From NCBI RefSeq assembly GCF_004791585.1, contig NZ_SRUU01000015.1, positions 62,001 to 126,000 on the forward strand: DNA of 64,000 bases, read 5' to 3'. The position numbers and the translations under genes were made by a program. Position 1 is the first letter of the stretch, and the number at the start of each line of letters is the position of its first letter. This document shows positions 43,079 through 53,382 of the stretch, in pieces. Below the pieces are notes generated by a model that saw only the letters and a program-made list of their open reading frames with translations, searched no databases and was not told the origin of the DNA. Origin of the DNA: Mesorhizobium sp. M1C.F.Ca.ET.210.01.1.1 (GTDB lineage Bacteria > Pseudomonadota > Alphaproteobacteria > Rhizobiales > Rhizobiaceae).

Positions 43079-46000
43079 ATGCGCTGGATGCTCAGGATAT
43101 TCAGCCTGCTCGCGCTCGCCGGTTTCTCGGCAGCGGTCTGGTACGCCGGACCATTGATCCGTTTTGCCGATACACGTCCGCTCGGATCGGTCTGGCTCAG
43201 GGCAACGATCATCGGGGCGAGCGTCGCGCTGCTCGCGCTCTTCTACGGCGTCCGCTTCTGGCAGAGGCGCAAGGCGCAAAGGGCGCTCGAGAAGGCGATA
43301 GCGCGCAGCGATGAGCGGAGCGACGATGCACAGGTGCTCGAGGCGCGCATGAGCGAGGCCATCGCGACGCTGAAACAATCGAGCGGCAAGCGCAATTTCC
43401 TCTATGACATCCCCTGGTACATCATCATCGGACCGCCGGGAGCCGGCAAGACGACCGCGCTGGTCAATTCGGGCCTGAAGTTCCCGCTTGCCGGTTCCGG
43501 CACTGCCCAGCCGGTGGCCGGCGTCGGCGGCACGCGGTCATGCGACTGGTGGTTCACCGACGATGCCGTGCTGATCGACACCGCCGGCCGTTATACGACG
43601 CAGGAGTCGGACGCCAAGCGCGACAAGGCGAGCTGGCTCGCCTTCCTCGGTCTTTTGAAGAAGCATCGCACCAGCCAGCCGATCAACGGCGTGATCCTCG
43701 CCATCAGCCTCGCCGATCTCATCGGCCTCGACGACCAGCAGCTCGACGCGCATCTCACCGAGATAAGAAGCCGTCTGCGGGAGCTGCACGAGACGCTGAA
43801 GATCCAGTTCCCGGTCTACCTGCTCTTTACCAAGGCCGACCTCGTCGCCGGCTTCATGGACTATTTCGGCGATTTCGATGAGGTCCGTCGGCAGAAAGTG
43901 TGGGGCGCGACGTTCCAGACCACCGACCGCAACAGGAATATGGTCGGCGAGGCTCCGGCCGAATTCGACGCGCTGGCCCGGCAGCTGGCGGAGGAGCTCG
44001 CCGACCGCCTGCAGGACGAGGCCGACCCGGTGGCGCGCATCGCGATCTTCGGCTTCCCGGCGCAGTTCGGGGCGCTGAGGGCCCGCATCGTGCGTTTCGT
44101 CACCAGCCTGTTCGACCCGTCGCGCAGCCAGGTCAACGTCAGCCTGCGCGGGTTCTATTTCTCCTCCGGCACCCAGGAAGGAACGCCCATCGACCAGGTT
44201 CTGGGGGCGATCGGCCGTAGTTTCGGAGGCGCTTCCCAGGCGCATCTTTCCGGCACCGGCAGAAGCTTCTTCCTGCACGATCTCCTGGCGAAGGTGATCT
44301 TCCCTGAGGCCGGCTGGGTCTCCTTCGACAGGGCCGCGGAACGGCGCGCCAGGCTCGCCAGATTTGGCGGCCTCGCCGCCATCGGGCTGGCGGCCTTGGC
44401 GGCGCTCGGCGTGCTGAGCCTCAGCTTCTCGGCCAACAAGTCGCTGATCGCTTCCACCAGGCAGGCGATGGCGCAGTATCGCGACAGCGCCGATTCGCTG
44501 CTCAAGAGCACGACCGTGACCGACGTCGATCTCGAGAACGTCATCGGCCCGCTCGACCAGCTGCGCAACCTGCCAGCGGGATTCGAAACCGCCGGCCAAA
44601 CGAAGCCGGTCGAGGAGCGTTTTGGGCTGAGCCAGCGGGAGAGACTTCTATCGGCGTCCAAAACCGCCTACCGGCAGGCGCTGGAACGAAGCTTCCGCTC
44701 GCGTCTGCTGGTTCAGGCGGAGCGGACGATCCAGGCCAAGATGGCCGATCCGATCGCGCTTTACGAGCCGTTGAAGATCTATCTGATGCTGGGCGGCAAG
44801 GCGCCGAAGGTCGACGACGAGCTGATCGTCTCCTGGATGAAGCAGGACTGGGAGGAGAACCGCTATCCGGGCGAGAACAATCGCGAGGGCCGCGCGCAGC
44901 TCGAAAAGCATCTGCGCGCCATGCTCACGCTCGACGATGCCTATGACCCGGTCTTCGAGCTGAACCAACCGCTTGTCGAGGCCGCGCAACGCTCGCTTGG
45001 ACGCATGAGCCTTGCCGACCGCGCATCGGCGCTGATCAGGTCGGCGGTCTACGGGGCAAGGCTGGAGGACTTCTCGGTTTCCGCGAAAGCCGGCTCGGAG
45101 GCGCAGCTTCTGTTCGAACGCATGGATGGCAGCGAACTTTCCGACCTTCGCGTTCCCGGCCTCTACACCCGGGCCGGCTTCAACGGTTTCTACCTGCCGC
45201 AGCTCTCGCGCATCGCGCAGATGCTGGTCGACGACCAATGGGTCCTCGGCGGCGGCGGCGAGCAGGGCGGCATCGACCAGGACCTGCCCAGGCTCGGCCC
45301 CGAGCTCGTCGACCGCTACGGCAAGGAATTCGCCGCGGCCTGGAACGGCGCGCTCGACCAGTTGAAGTTCAAGGCGATGCTGAAGGACAAGCCGCAATAC
45401 ATCGCGCTTTCCGCCGCCGCCTCGCCGGACTCGCCGCTCGACCGGCTGTTCACCGCGATCGCCGATGAAACCGCCCTGACGAAGGACAATACCGCCTTCG
45501 ACGCCGAGACCGGTGCGGCACAGCAGGACCCGGCAGGCATGGCCAAGGGCCTGGCCCGTATCGGTCTGCAGATCGCCGGCGGCAAGTCGCAAAGCCGTGC
45601 CGGGGCAAGCTCGTCCGCCACGCAGAACGCCGGCGCCACCGTGGAAGCCCAGTTCAGGCCGTTCCAGGCGCTGGTGAGCGGCTCCAGCGGCCGACGGCCG
45701 ATCGACGCGCTGACGCAGAATTTCCGCGATGTCTACCAGAGTGTGAAGCTCGCGGCGGATGTCCCTTCGCAGACGGAGCGCGTCAACGCGAACCTGAAGC
45801 TGCAGATCTCGACGATGCGCGCCAATGTCTCGCGCCTGCCCAAGCAGCTCGCGCGCATGGTCAACGCGGCGGCGGACGAGTTCGAAGGCAATGTCGCCGA
45901 AACCTCGGTGGCCAATCTCAACCAGACGCTTGAAGAGACGGTCACCCGCCCCTGCGAGGAAGCCGTCAACGGCCACTATCCCTTTGCCGCCGACAGCACG

Positions 46001-46609
46001 GAGGAAATCTCGATGGCGGATTTCGCCAAGCTGTTCGCTCCGGGCGGCATGATGGACCGGTTCTTCGCCCAGAACCTTGCGCCGCTGATCGACATGACGG
46101 GCCAGGACTGGACCTGGAAACAGAATGCCCGCTCCGGCCGCGATCTCGCCAAGTCGACCTTGAAGGCGTTCCAGTCGGCGGCGGAAATCCGCAACGCCTT
46201 CTTCCCATCCGGCGGTTCGGCGCCGTCGGTCTCGATCACCTTCACGCCCGTCTCGCTGAACAGCGAGGTCGACAGCGCGGTGCTCAATGTCGACGGACAG
46301 ACCGTCCAGAGCGCCCAGGCGGGCAACGCGCCGAGCACCGTGACATGGCCGAGCGGCGCCGCTTCCGGATCGGCGAGCCTCAGCCTGACGCCGGAGATGC
46401 CGGGTCGCGAGTCCGCCCTCAGGTTCGAGGGACCTTGGGCCTTGAAGCGCCTGCTGGACAAGGCGACCGTCACCGGCAACGGCGGCGACGCCGAAGCGCG
46501 CTTCGTGATTGGCGGACGCGACGTCGCCTACAAGATGGAGACCGGGCCGGGGGCCAGTCCCTTCCTGCTTCCGGCATTGTCGGGCTTCAGCTGCCCGAAG
46601 GCGTTCTGA
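43079..46609 (+). CDS. Type VI secretion membrane subunit TssM (IcmF), copy 2
   Basis: 1176 residues. N-terminal helices lie at about 5 to 25 and 42 to 60. The NTPase-like domain has Walker A GPPGAGKTT at 118 to 126 and VLIDTAGRYTTQES. A third helix lies near residue 430, followed by the long periplasmic part. It is similar in length to TssM copy 1 but with different sequence throughout, so the two are old paralogues rather than a recent duplication. It follows tssL2 by 25 bases. Confidence 0.95.
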   Translation: MRWMLRIFSLLALAGFSAAVWYAGPLIRFADTRPLGSVWLRATIIGASVALLALFYGVRFWQRRKAQRALEKAIARSDERSDDAQVLEARMSEAIATLKQSSGKRNFLYDIPWYIIIGPPGAGKTTALVNSGLKFPLAGSGTAQPVAGVGGTRSCDWWFTDDAVLIDTAGRYTTQESDAKRDKASWLAFLGLLKKHRTSQPINGVILAISLADLIGLDDQQLDAHLTEIRSRLRELHETLKIQFPVYLLFTKADLVAGFMDYFGDFDEVRRQKVWGATFQTTDRNRNMVGEAPAEFDALARQLAEELADRLQDEADPVARIAIFGFPAQFGALRARIVRFVTSLFDPSRSQVNVSLRGFYFSSGTQEGTPIDQVLGAIGRSFGGASQAHLSGTGRSFFLHDLLAKVIFPEAGWVSFDRAAERRARLARFGGLAAIGLAALAALGVLSLSFSANKSLIASTRQAMAQYRDSADSLLKSTTVTDVDLENVIGPLDQLRNLPAGFETAGQTKPVEERFGLSQRERLLSASKTAYRQALERSFRSRLLVQAERTIQAKMADPIALYEPLKIYLMLGGKAPKVDDELIVSWMKQDWEENRYPGENNREGRAQLEKHLRAMLTLDDAYDPVFELNQPLVEAAQRSLGRMSLADRASALIRSAVYGARLEDFSVSAKAGSEAQLLFERMDGSELSDLRVPGLYTRAGFNGFYLPQLSRIAQMLVDDQWVLGGGGEQGGIDQDLPRLGPELVDRYGKEFAAAWNGALDQLKFKAMLKDKPQYIALSAAASPDSPLDRLFTAIADETALTKDNTAFDAETGAAQQDPAGMAKGLARIGLQIAGGKSQSRAGASSSATQNAGATVEAQFRPFQALVSGSSGRRPIDALTQNFRDVYQSVKLAADVPSQTERVNANLKLQISTMRANVSRLPKQLARMVNAAADEFEGNVAETSVANLNQTLEETVTRPCEEAVNGHYPFAADSTEEISMADFAKLFAPGGMMDRFFAQNLAPLIDMTGQDWTWKQNARSGRDLAKSTLKAFQSAAEIRNAFFPSGGSAPSVSITFTPVSLNSEVDSAVLNVDGQTVQSAQAGNAPSTVTWPSGAASGSASLSLTPEMPGRESALRFEGPWALKRLLDKATVTGNGGDAEARFVIGGRDVAYKMETGPGASPFLLPALSGFSCPKAF

Positions 46610-46747
46610 GATGGCGCAGTCCTTCCCAGCCCGCGCCGGCTCCGGCCTTCATTTCGGTACTCTAATCTATGCGCTTGTGGCAAACTGGCCTGGGCACGCG
46701 GCCCATGGTTCGTCACGGAGGACGCTCGCAAGGCGCTTGGTGGCAAA

Positions 46748-47548
<801 letters not shown>

Positions 47549-47553
47549 TAAAG

Positions 47554-50133
47554 ATGAACGACGACGACAAGACGCGGATTTCGCCGAACCTCGCCTATAC
47601 GGGCGTCGGCACGCAGCTCAGCGGGATCTACGAACTCGACGAGCGCATCGCGTCCGGCGGCATGGGCGAGGTCTATCGGGGTCACAACATCCAGACCGGC
47701 GACCACGTCGCGATCAAGATCGTGCTGCCCGAGTTCGCGCGCGACCAGACGATCCTGTCCTTGTTCCGCAAGGAGGCCTCGATCCTCAACCACCTGTCGC
47801 ATGACGCGGTGGTGCGATACCACGTCTTCACCATCGATCCGGGGATCGGCCGCCCCTATCTGGCCATGGAGTTCGTCGACGGCCAGTCGCTGTTTGACGT
47901 CATGCGGCGCGGCCCGATGTCGCCGCCGGATGTGCGCAGGCTTTGCCATCGCCTCGCCTCCGGCTTGAGCGCCGTGCATCAGGCCGGCGCGGTTCACCGC
48001 GATCTCTCGCCTGACAACATCATCCTGCCCGGCGGCAGGGTCGAGCGCGCCAAGATCATCGACTTCGGCATCGCGCGCTCGGCGAATGTCGGCGGCGAGA
48101 CGCTGATCGGCGGAAAGTTCGCCGGCAAATACAATTACGTCTCTCCCGAGCAGCTCGGCCTCTATGGCGGTGAGGTCAGCGAGCAATCCGACATCTACAG
48201 CCTCGGACTGGTACTGGCCGCGGCGCTGCGCGGAAAACCGCTCGACATGAGCGGTTCGCAATATGAGGTGGTCGAGAAGCGCCGCACCGTGCCGGACCTG
48301 TCGGACATCGACCCCGATTTCCGCTCTCTCATCGAAGCGATGCTGCAGCCGGATCCGCAAGACCGCCCGGCAAGCATGGCCGAGATCGCCAGGGCAACGC
48401 GCGACGACGATTTCGACGCGACCTTGCCGCCGCCGGCGTCTTTCACCCCCCGCGAGCGCTCGGGGTTGCCGCGCGCCGGATGGACGGCGCTGCCGGACGC
48501 CGGGTCCCAGCCGTCGGCCGTCCCCGGCGAGCAACGCTTCGTCCCGCATGTGCGACCGGCGCATCTGTCTGAGCCACGGCCTTCGCCGGCGGCCGCTCCG
48601 CCGCGAGCCGCCGCGCCCGCGGCTTCCGAGCAGCCAAGGCGCTCGCAAATCCCGGTCATCGCAAGCGGCGCGGTGGCGCTGGCTGTCGTGGCGGGCGCTG
48701 GGCTCTATTTCAGCGGCGTCATGTCGCCTCCGCCGCCGGCCATCGAAAAGCCGACGCCTCTCGCGCCCAAGCCTGCCCAGGAGCCGGTGATAGAGACGCC
48801 CAAGCCTCAGCCGGAGACGCCGAAGCCCCTGCCCTCGAACAATGCCGCCGGCAATGAGCCGGCAAAACCTGTTTCGCCCGCGCCGCCCCAAGCGGAAGCC
48901 AAGACCGCCCCCGAGGGAAAGCCGGCGGATGAAGCGGCGGAGCAGAATCCGGCGCAGCCTGCCGAAACGCCTGCGCCCAAGCCTCGACCGCCGGCGGAGA
49001 TCCAGAAAACGACTGCAGCGCAGCCGGAAGTCGACGCCAACAATCGGGCGGAGACCCCGCAGCCGACTGAGACCGGGCCTGCGAAACCGTCGACCGAGAC
49101 ACCGACGCCCGCTCCAAAGGCTGCGGAAAGCCAGAAGCCGGCGCAACCGGCCGGCGAACCGCCGGCGGCCAAGGCGTCGGGATCGAGCCAGACGAAAGCG
49201 GAAAACTCCCCGTCGCCGGAAGCAACACCGTCGGCTACCAAGCCCAGCGCATCGGACCTCGTCGAGGCTTTGTCCAAGCTCCCCAGACCGAAGGTCGCCC
49301 CGCCTGCGGAAAGCCAGGCACCGGCGTCGTCAACCAGCCAGCCGACAGCGCCCGAAGCGGGTCGCCAGCCGGCAACTCCGGGCGCATCGACGCAACCGGC
49401 GCCACTGCCGCAGCCGCCGCCTGCAACCGGGAAGCCAGGGAATACGGACGTCGCCATCGACGTGCCCAAGCCGCAGGTTCCGCCGGTAAGCAAAAACGAC
49501 GAGCTGGCGCAGCGCGCCACCTGGGTGCGCGGCTTCAGCGGTGGCGATTGTTTCTATGCGAGCCTGACATCGGCGACGGACAGCGCCGCCGCGATCGAAG
49601 GCTTCGGGACGGCGGTGCAGCCCTTCGAGCAGATGCTCAACGATTTCCAGGCGAAATTCCATCTCGAGCCGGACATCAGCGTGCGTCTCATCGACCAGCC
49701 GCAATGCGAGGTGACCAGCTTCCTGCGAGTTCTCGACCGGAGCGGGGCCGAGCGGCCGCAACTCGTTCTCGACCGGACGTCGGTACCGGACGGCTCGCCG
49801 ATCAGCGGCACGCTGGTAACGCGTGGCGGGCTGGTCTCGAACGTGATGCTGATCGACCACAAGGGCATCGCCTTCAATCTCGACGAGCGCATGGTGGCGC
49901 AGCCAGGCAAGGCGACGTTCAGCATTCCGATCGGTCTCAGCGCCGCCGACAAGGCGACCGGCAAGGCCCTGCCGCAGATCATGCTGGTGATCACAGGACC
50001 CCAGGATATCCAGGCCGCGATGTTCTCGCGGCCGATGCCGGCCTCGGAGCTGTTGCCCAGGATCCTCAAGGAGATCGAGGCCGACGGTTCCCAATTCTCC
50101 GCCACGGCCAAGTATTTCCGGCTTGGCGGATAA
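47554..50133 (+). CDS. ppkA: T6SS Ser/Thr protein kinase PpkA with periplasmic domain
   Basis: 859 residues. The kinase domain (about 25 to 285) has the loop ASGGMGEVYRG, Lys55 (VAIKIV), HRD at 148 to 150 with catalytic Asp, and DFG at 170 to 172. A membrane helix spans about 366 to 388. A Pro/Ala-rich periplasmic stalk (about 390 to 650) leads to a folded C-terminal domain (about 650 to 859) with three cysteines and no recognised family, probably the sensor. The ATG at 47554 is 5 bases after pppA. The kinase is expected to phosphorylate one or both FHA proteins. Confidence 0.93.
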   Translation: MNDDDKTRISPNLAYTGVGTQLSGIYELDERIASGGMGEVYRGHNIQTGDHVAIKIVLPEFARDQTILSLFRKEASILNHLSHDAVVRYHVFTIDPGIGRPYLAMEFVDGQSLFDVMRRGPMSPPDVRRLCHRLASGLSAVHQAGAVHRDLSPDNIILPGGRVERAKIIDFGIARSANVGGETLIGGKFAGKYNYVSPEQLGLYGGEVSEQSDIYSLGLVLAAALRGKPLDMSGSQYEVVEKRRTVPDLSDIDPDFRSLIEAMLQPDPQDRPASMAEIARATRDDDFDATLPPPASFTPRERSGLPRAGWTALPDAGSQPSAVPGEQRFVPHVRPAHLSEPRPSPAAAPPRAAAPAASEQPRRSQIPVIASGAVALAVVAGAGLYFSGVMSPPPPAIEKPTPLAPKPAQEPVIETPKPQPETPKPLPSNNAAGNEPAKPVSPAPPQAEAKTAPEGKPADEAAEQNPAQPAETPAPKPRPPAEIQKTTAAQPEVDANNRAETPQPTETGPAKPSTETPTPAPKAAESQKPAQPAGEPPAAKASGSSQTKAENSPSPEATPSATKPSASDLVEALSKLPRPKVAPPAESQAPASSTSQPTAPEAGRQPATPGASTQPAPLPQPPPATGKPGNTDVAIDVPKPQVPPVSKNDELAQRATWVRGFSGGDCFYASLTSATDSAAAIEGFGTAVQPFEQMLNDFQAKFHLEPDISVRLIDQPQCEVTSFLRVLDRSGAERPQLVLDRTSVPDGSPISGTLVTRGGLVSNVMLIDHKGIAFNLDERMVAQPGKATFSIPIGLSAADKATGKALPQIMLVITGPQDIQAAMFSRPMPASELLPRILKEIEADGSQFSATAKYFRLGG

Positions 50134-50145
50134 GCATGGACGCCG

Positions 50146-50730
50146 ATGGAACTCCGCCGCCCGCGTTCACTGTTCAAGCCGCCGCCACGCAGGAAGCGTG
50201 GTTGGCTAGCTCTATCTCACCGCACGAGGCTTGCCGCGTTTCTGGAGCGTTTCACCGTTTCACGGCGAGCCGCTTCACCTCTTTGCCTTGACGCAATTCC
50301 GGACAGAAAACCGCTACGCACTTTTCCTGGAATTGCTCTGGGCGCGGCACTGCTCTCGATCTTTCTGACTGGGAGGGCCCATGCCGAATTCACGGTCTGC
50401 AACCAGACGCTCGACGTCGTCAACCTTGCCGTCGGACAGAAGGTCGACGACGCCGACCAGACCGACGGCTGGTGGACGATCGGCGCCAACCAGTGCGTCA
50501 ATGTCATCCGCGAGGAGCTGACGAACCGCTACATCTACATCTACGCGACGGACGTCTTCGGTCACGCGATCCTGAACGGATCGACCGAGATGTGCATCGA
50601 CCGGCGCCGCTTCTCGATACGCGGCATCGATGAGTGCTGGCAGCGCGGCCATATCGCCGCGCGCTTTGTCGAGGTCGACACGCTCGAGCAGGTCCGCTGG
50701 ACCTATTTCCTGACCGGAAGCAGCCCGTGA
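50146..50730 (+). CDS. DUF1036 domain secreted protein
   Basis: 194 residues. The mature part EFTVCNQTLDVVNLAVGQK, WWTIGANQC and the Tyr-rich strand (NRYIYIYATD) match DUF1036, small periplasmic proteins found in alphaproteobacteria. The hydrophobic segment ending in TGRAHA looks like a signal peptide, but about 60 residues precede it because copy B of a dispersed repeat encodes roughly residues 33 to 65. The ATG at 50146 is the only usable start in frame, 12 bases after ppkA. It overlaps the next gene by four bases (GTGA). Confidence 0.75.
   Translation: MELRRPRSLFKPPPRRKRGWLALSHRTRLAAFLERFTVSRRAASPLCLDAIPDRKPLRTFPGIALGAALLSIFLTGRAHAEFTVCNQTLDVVNLAVGQKVDDADQTDGWWTIGANQCVNVIREELTNRYIYIYATDVFGHAILNGSTEMCIDRRRFSIRGIDECWQRGHIAARFVEVDTLEQVRWTYFLTGSSP
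50242..50339 (+). repeat. Dispersed palindromic repeat, copy B, inside a coding frame
   Basis: An extended copy starting CTGGAGCGTTTCACCGTTTC and ending TTTTCCTGGAATTGCTCTGG. It shares the core acgcaattccggac and ttcctggaattgctct with copy C at 61.1 kb. It lies wholly inside the frame of the DUF1036 gene, contributing part of its N-terminal region and the first residues of the hydrophobic core of the signal peptide. Confidence 0.78.
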
Positions 50731-53156
50731 CGCACAGCATCGACACGAGCTTCAAGTTGAAGAAGCAGGCGCGCCTGGCCGAGCGCCGGCGCAAGCTTTG
50801 GCGCTGGATTCTGTCCGGCGTTGGCGCGCTCGCCATCGTTTCAATCGCCACAGGATTCTACCTTACCAAGGACTACTGGTCGTTCGGCGACGAGGACGAG
50901 GAGCTGCACCCGGTCGAAGGCATGGAAGACGTGCCGCCCGACGCCTCGGTCTATGTTCCGGCGATCATCGACCTCGCCGGCGACCCGATGTGGATCACGC
51001 TTGCGCCCGATGCCGACACCGCAACGAAGGGCCACACGGTCGCGCGGCCGGCCGAGCTCGACAGTTCCGGCGCCTCGCCGCAGATCGAGATCCTCTCCGA
51101 CGTGATGCTGAGCGCCAGCGAGAAATTCATGACGACGATACCGTCGACGCAAGAGGATTTCGCCTTCTTCCAGGCGCAGCGGCAGACCGTGCCGAAATCT
51201 CCGGCGACGGCGCCAGATGATCAGCAAGCCGCCCCAGCCGCTCCGGCTGCACCGGAAGATCAGCAAGGCGATCTGGAGAACGATCTTCAGCCGGCGCCGG
51301 ACGAGAGCGAGGCGCCGGCCGGTTCAGCGCCCAAGGCGGAAGCAGACGATCCGGAAGCCGGCTGGGGCGAGACCATCGATCAGGGCGAGGCGGCGCTTCC
51401 GGCCTTCAAGAAGACCCAGATCGAGAACAACACGACCGTCGCGACCGTCGCCAGCGAATACCAGCGCTTCGAGGCGACCGAGGATACGTTCGTGAAGATC
51501 CTCAACGACCGCAGCCTGGACAGTGTTGTCGCAGACGCGCATTTCTCCGCCGACGACGCCAAACTGGCGGGCGAAGCGCTGAAGGCGCTCTTCAGCCGCG
51601 ACGGCCTGCAAGCCGGTTATGTGGTGGCCATGCGCGGATCCAGGCCGAACCGCGAGACGACCACCATGTCGCTCATGCAAGTCTCGATCTATGCCAAGAA
51701 CGTCTATGTCGGCACGCTGACGCGCAATGCGGCAGGCGCCTTCGTGTCGGGCGTCGATCCTTGGGTCCGCGAGGACCTGTTCAACTATTCCGGCGCATCC
51801 GACGAGGGCGGGCCGAAGCGCCAGTATCGCTTGCTCGACGCGATCTATTCGACGGCCGCGCGCAACAAGGTTCCGACCAGCGTGATCGGCGAGGCGATCA
51901 TGTATCTGTCGCGGGGACAGGATCTCGACGCCTTCGCCAGCGAGGACCAGCGGCTGGTGCTGATCTACTCGCAGACGCCGCGCGGCCAGGGCGAGATCTC
52001 CGGACGGGTCCTCTATGTCGGCGTCCAGGGCACTGAGAAGAGCCTCGACTGTTTCGTCTTCCAGCAGAGCGACGGCCAGTATGCATGCGTCACGGGCAAT
52101 GACGAGGTTCGTTCGCTGGCCGTCACCAACGGCATGGTCACGCCGGTCAGCGGGGTGATGACCTCGACCTTCGGCCCGCGCAAGCACCCGATCCTCGGCA
52201 CCGTTCGCATCCACAAAGGCGTCGACTGGGCTGCTCCGGTCGGCACGCCGATCATGGCCGCCTTCGACGGCGAGATCACCTTTCAGGGCGATGGCGGCGG
52301 TTATGGCAACCTGGTGAAGATCGCGCATGCCAACGGGCGCGAGACGCGTTACGCGCATATGCAGAAATTCGCCATCGCGAGCGGCGTCGGCACCAAGGTG
52401 AAGGCCGGCGACGTCATTGGCTATATCGGCACCACGGGTCTATCGACCGGTCCGCATCTGCATTTCGAGCTCTACCAGAGCGGCGAGGCGATCGATCCGC
52501 TGGGGACGGTCACAACGGTTGCCACCTATGCTTCGGGCGGCACCGGCGGTTCCGGCGACGCCGCCGTCGAGACGCTGACCGACCGCATCGTGCATGTCGA
52601 AAGCGGCGGCAGCGCGCGGGCCAAGAACCCGCTTTCCTCGGCGACCGGCGCCGGCCAGTTCATCACCAAGACGTGGATCCGAATGATGAACACCTACCGG
52701 CCCGATCTTGCCCGCTCGCTGTCGACCGCCGATCTGCTGGCGCTTCGCTACGACGCCACGCTGTCGCGCGAGATGGTGCGCAACCTGGCGCGCGAGGGCG
52801 AAGCCTATCTTCGCGCCCGCGGCCACGAGATCACCGCCGGGCGCCTCTATCTCTGCCATTTCCTCGGCATGGAAGGCGCGGCCCAGGTGCTGGCGGCGCC
52901 GGGCTCGTCGCAACTGAGCGCAGTGCTGGGATCAGCCGTCATCCAGGCCAACCCTTTCCTGACGGGCAAGACCACCAGCTACGTCATCGACTGGGCCGAA
53001 CGGAAGATGGGGCAGAAGGTGACCCGCCTGGCGTCCGACCAAAGCCAGCAGACGACCACGACCCAGATCCGTCAGACATCGCCGGAGTTCGAAAAATACA
53101 AGCAGGCAATAACGGCGCTGGTCAATTCGATTCAAAGCACGCTGGAGCCTGGTTAA
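50727..53156 (+). CDS. Membrane-anchored M23 endopeptidase fused to a lytic transglycosylase domain
   Basis: 809 residues. A basic cytoplasmic tail and a membrane helix (about 27 to 46) precede a long acidic Pro/Ala linker. The M23 (LytM) domain has complete zinc ligands: His496 and Asp500 in HKGVD, and His577-Leu-His579 in HLHFE. A C-terminal lysozyme-like domain follows, with catalytic Glu625 in HVESGG and the ATGAGQF motif. Both activities cut peptidoglycan, the first peptide bridges and the second glycan strands. The GTG start overlaps the DUF1036 stop. Position after ppkA suggests it opens the cell wall for the T6SS membrane complex. Confidence 0.88.
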   Translation: MTHSIDTSFKLKKQARLAERRRKLWRWILSGVGALAIVSIATGFYLTKDYWSFGDEDEELHPVEGMEDVPPDASVYVPAIIDLAGDPMWITLAPDADTATKGHTVARPAELDSSGASPQIEILSDVMLSASEKFMTTIPSTQEDFAFFQAQRQTVPKSPATAPDDQQAAPAAPAAPEDQQGDLENDLQPAPDESEAPAGSAPKAEADDPEAGWGETIDQGEAALPAFKKTQIENNTTVATVASEYQRFEATEDTFVKILNDRSLDSVVADAHFSADDAKLAGEALKALFSRDGLQAGYVVAMRGSRPNRETTTMSLMQVSIYAKNVYVGTLTRNAAGAFVSGVDPWVREDLFNYSGASDEGGPKRQYRLLDAIYSTAARNKVPTSVIGEAIMYLSRGQDLDAFASEDQRLVLIYSQTPRGQGEISGRVLYVGVQGTEKSLDCFVFQQSDGQYACVTGNDEVRSLAVTNGMVTPVSGVMTSTFGPRKHPILGTVRIHKGVDWAAPVGTPIMAAFDGEITFQGDGGGYGNLVKIAHANGRETRYAHMQKFAIASGVGTKVKAGDVIGYIGTTGLSTGPHLHFELYQSGEAIDPLGTVTTVATYASGGTGGSGDAAVETLTDRIVHVESGGSARAKNPLSSATGAGQFITKTWIRMMNTYRPDLARSLSTADLLALRYDATLSREMVRNLAREGEAYLRARGHEITAGRLYLCHFLGMEGAAQVLAAPGSSQLSAVLGSAVIQANPFLTGKTTSYVIDWAERKMGQKVTRLASDQSQQTTTTQIRQTSPEFEKYKQAITALVNSIQSTLEPG

Positions 53157-53382
53157 CCCCTGGTTTCGGTCGCCTGCGGATCGCGCCAGGCAGCAGAGCC
53201 GTTTGGTTTTGGTGCCTGCGAATGGTATATTCGCGCATGGTTGCAAAGTTTTTTGTGAACCAAAACTGTGGTCGAGATCACATACGTCCAGAAGCCATTT
53301 TTGGCAGAAGCGACTTTGTCGCGAGCGGAATTTAGCATGCACAGAAACCGATAGCGCGCCCCTAGGGGCGGAGGGCTGATCC

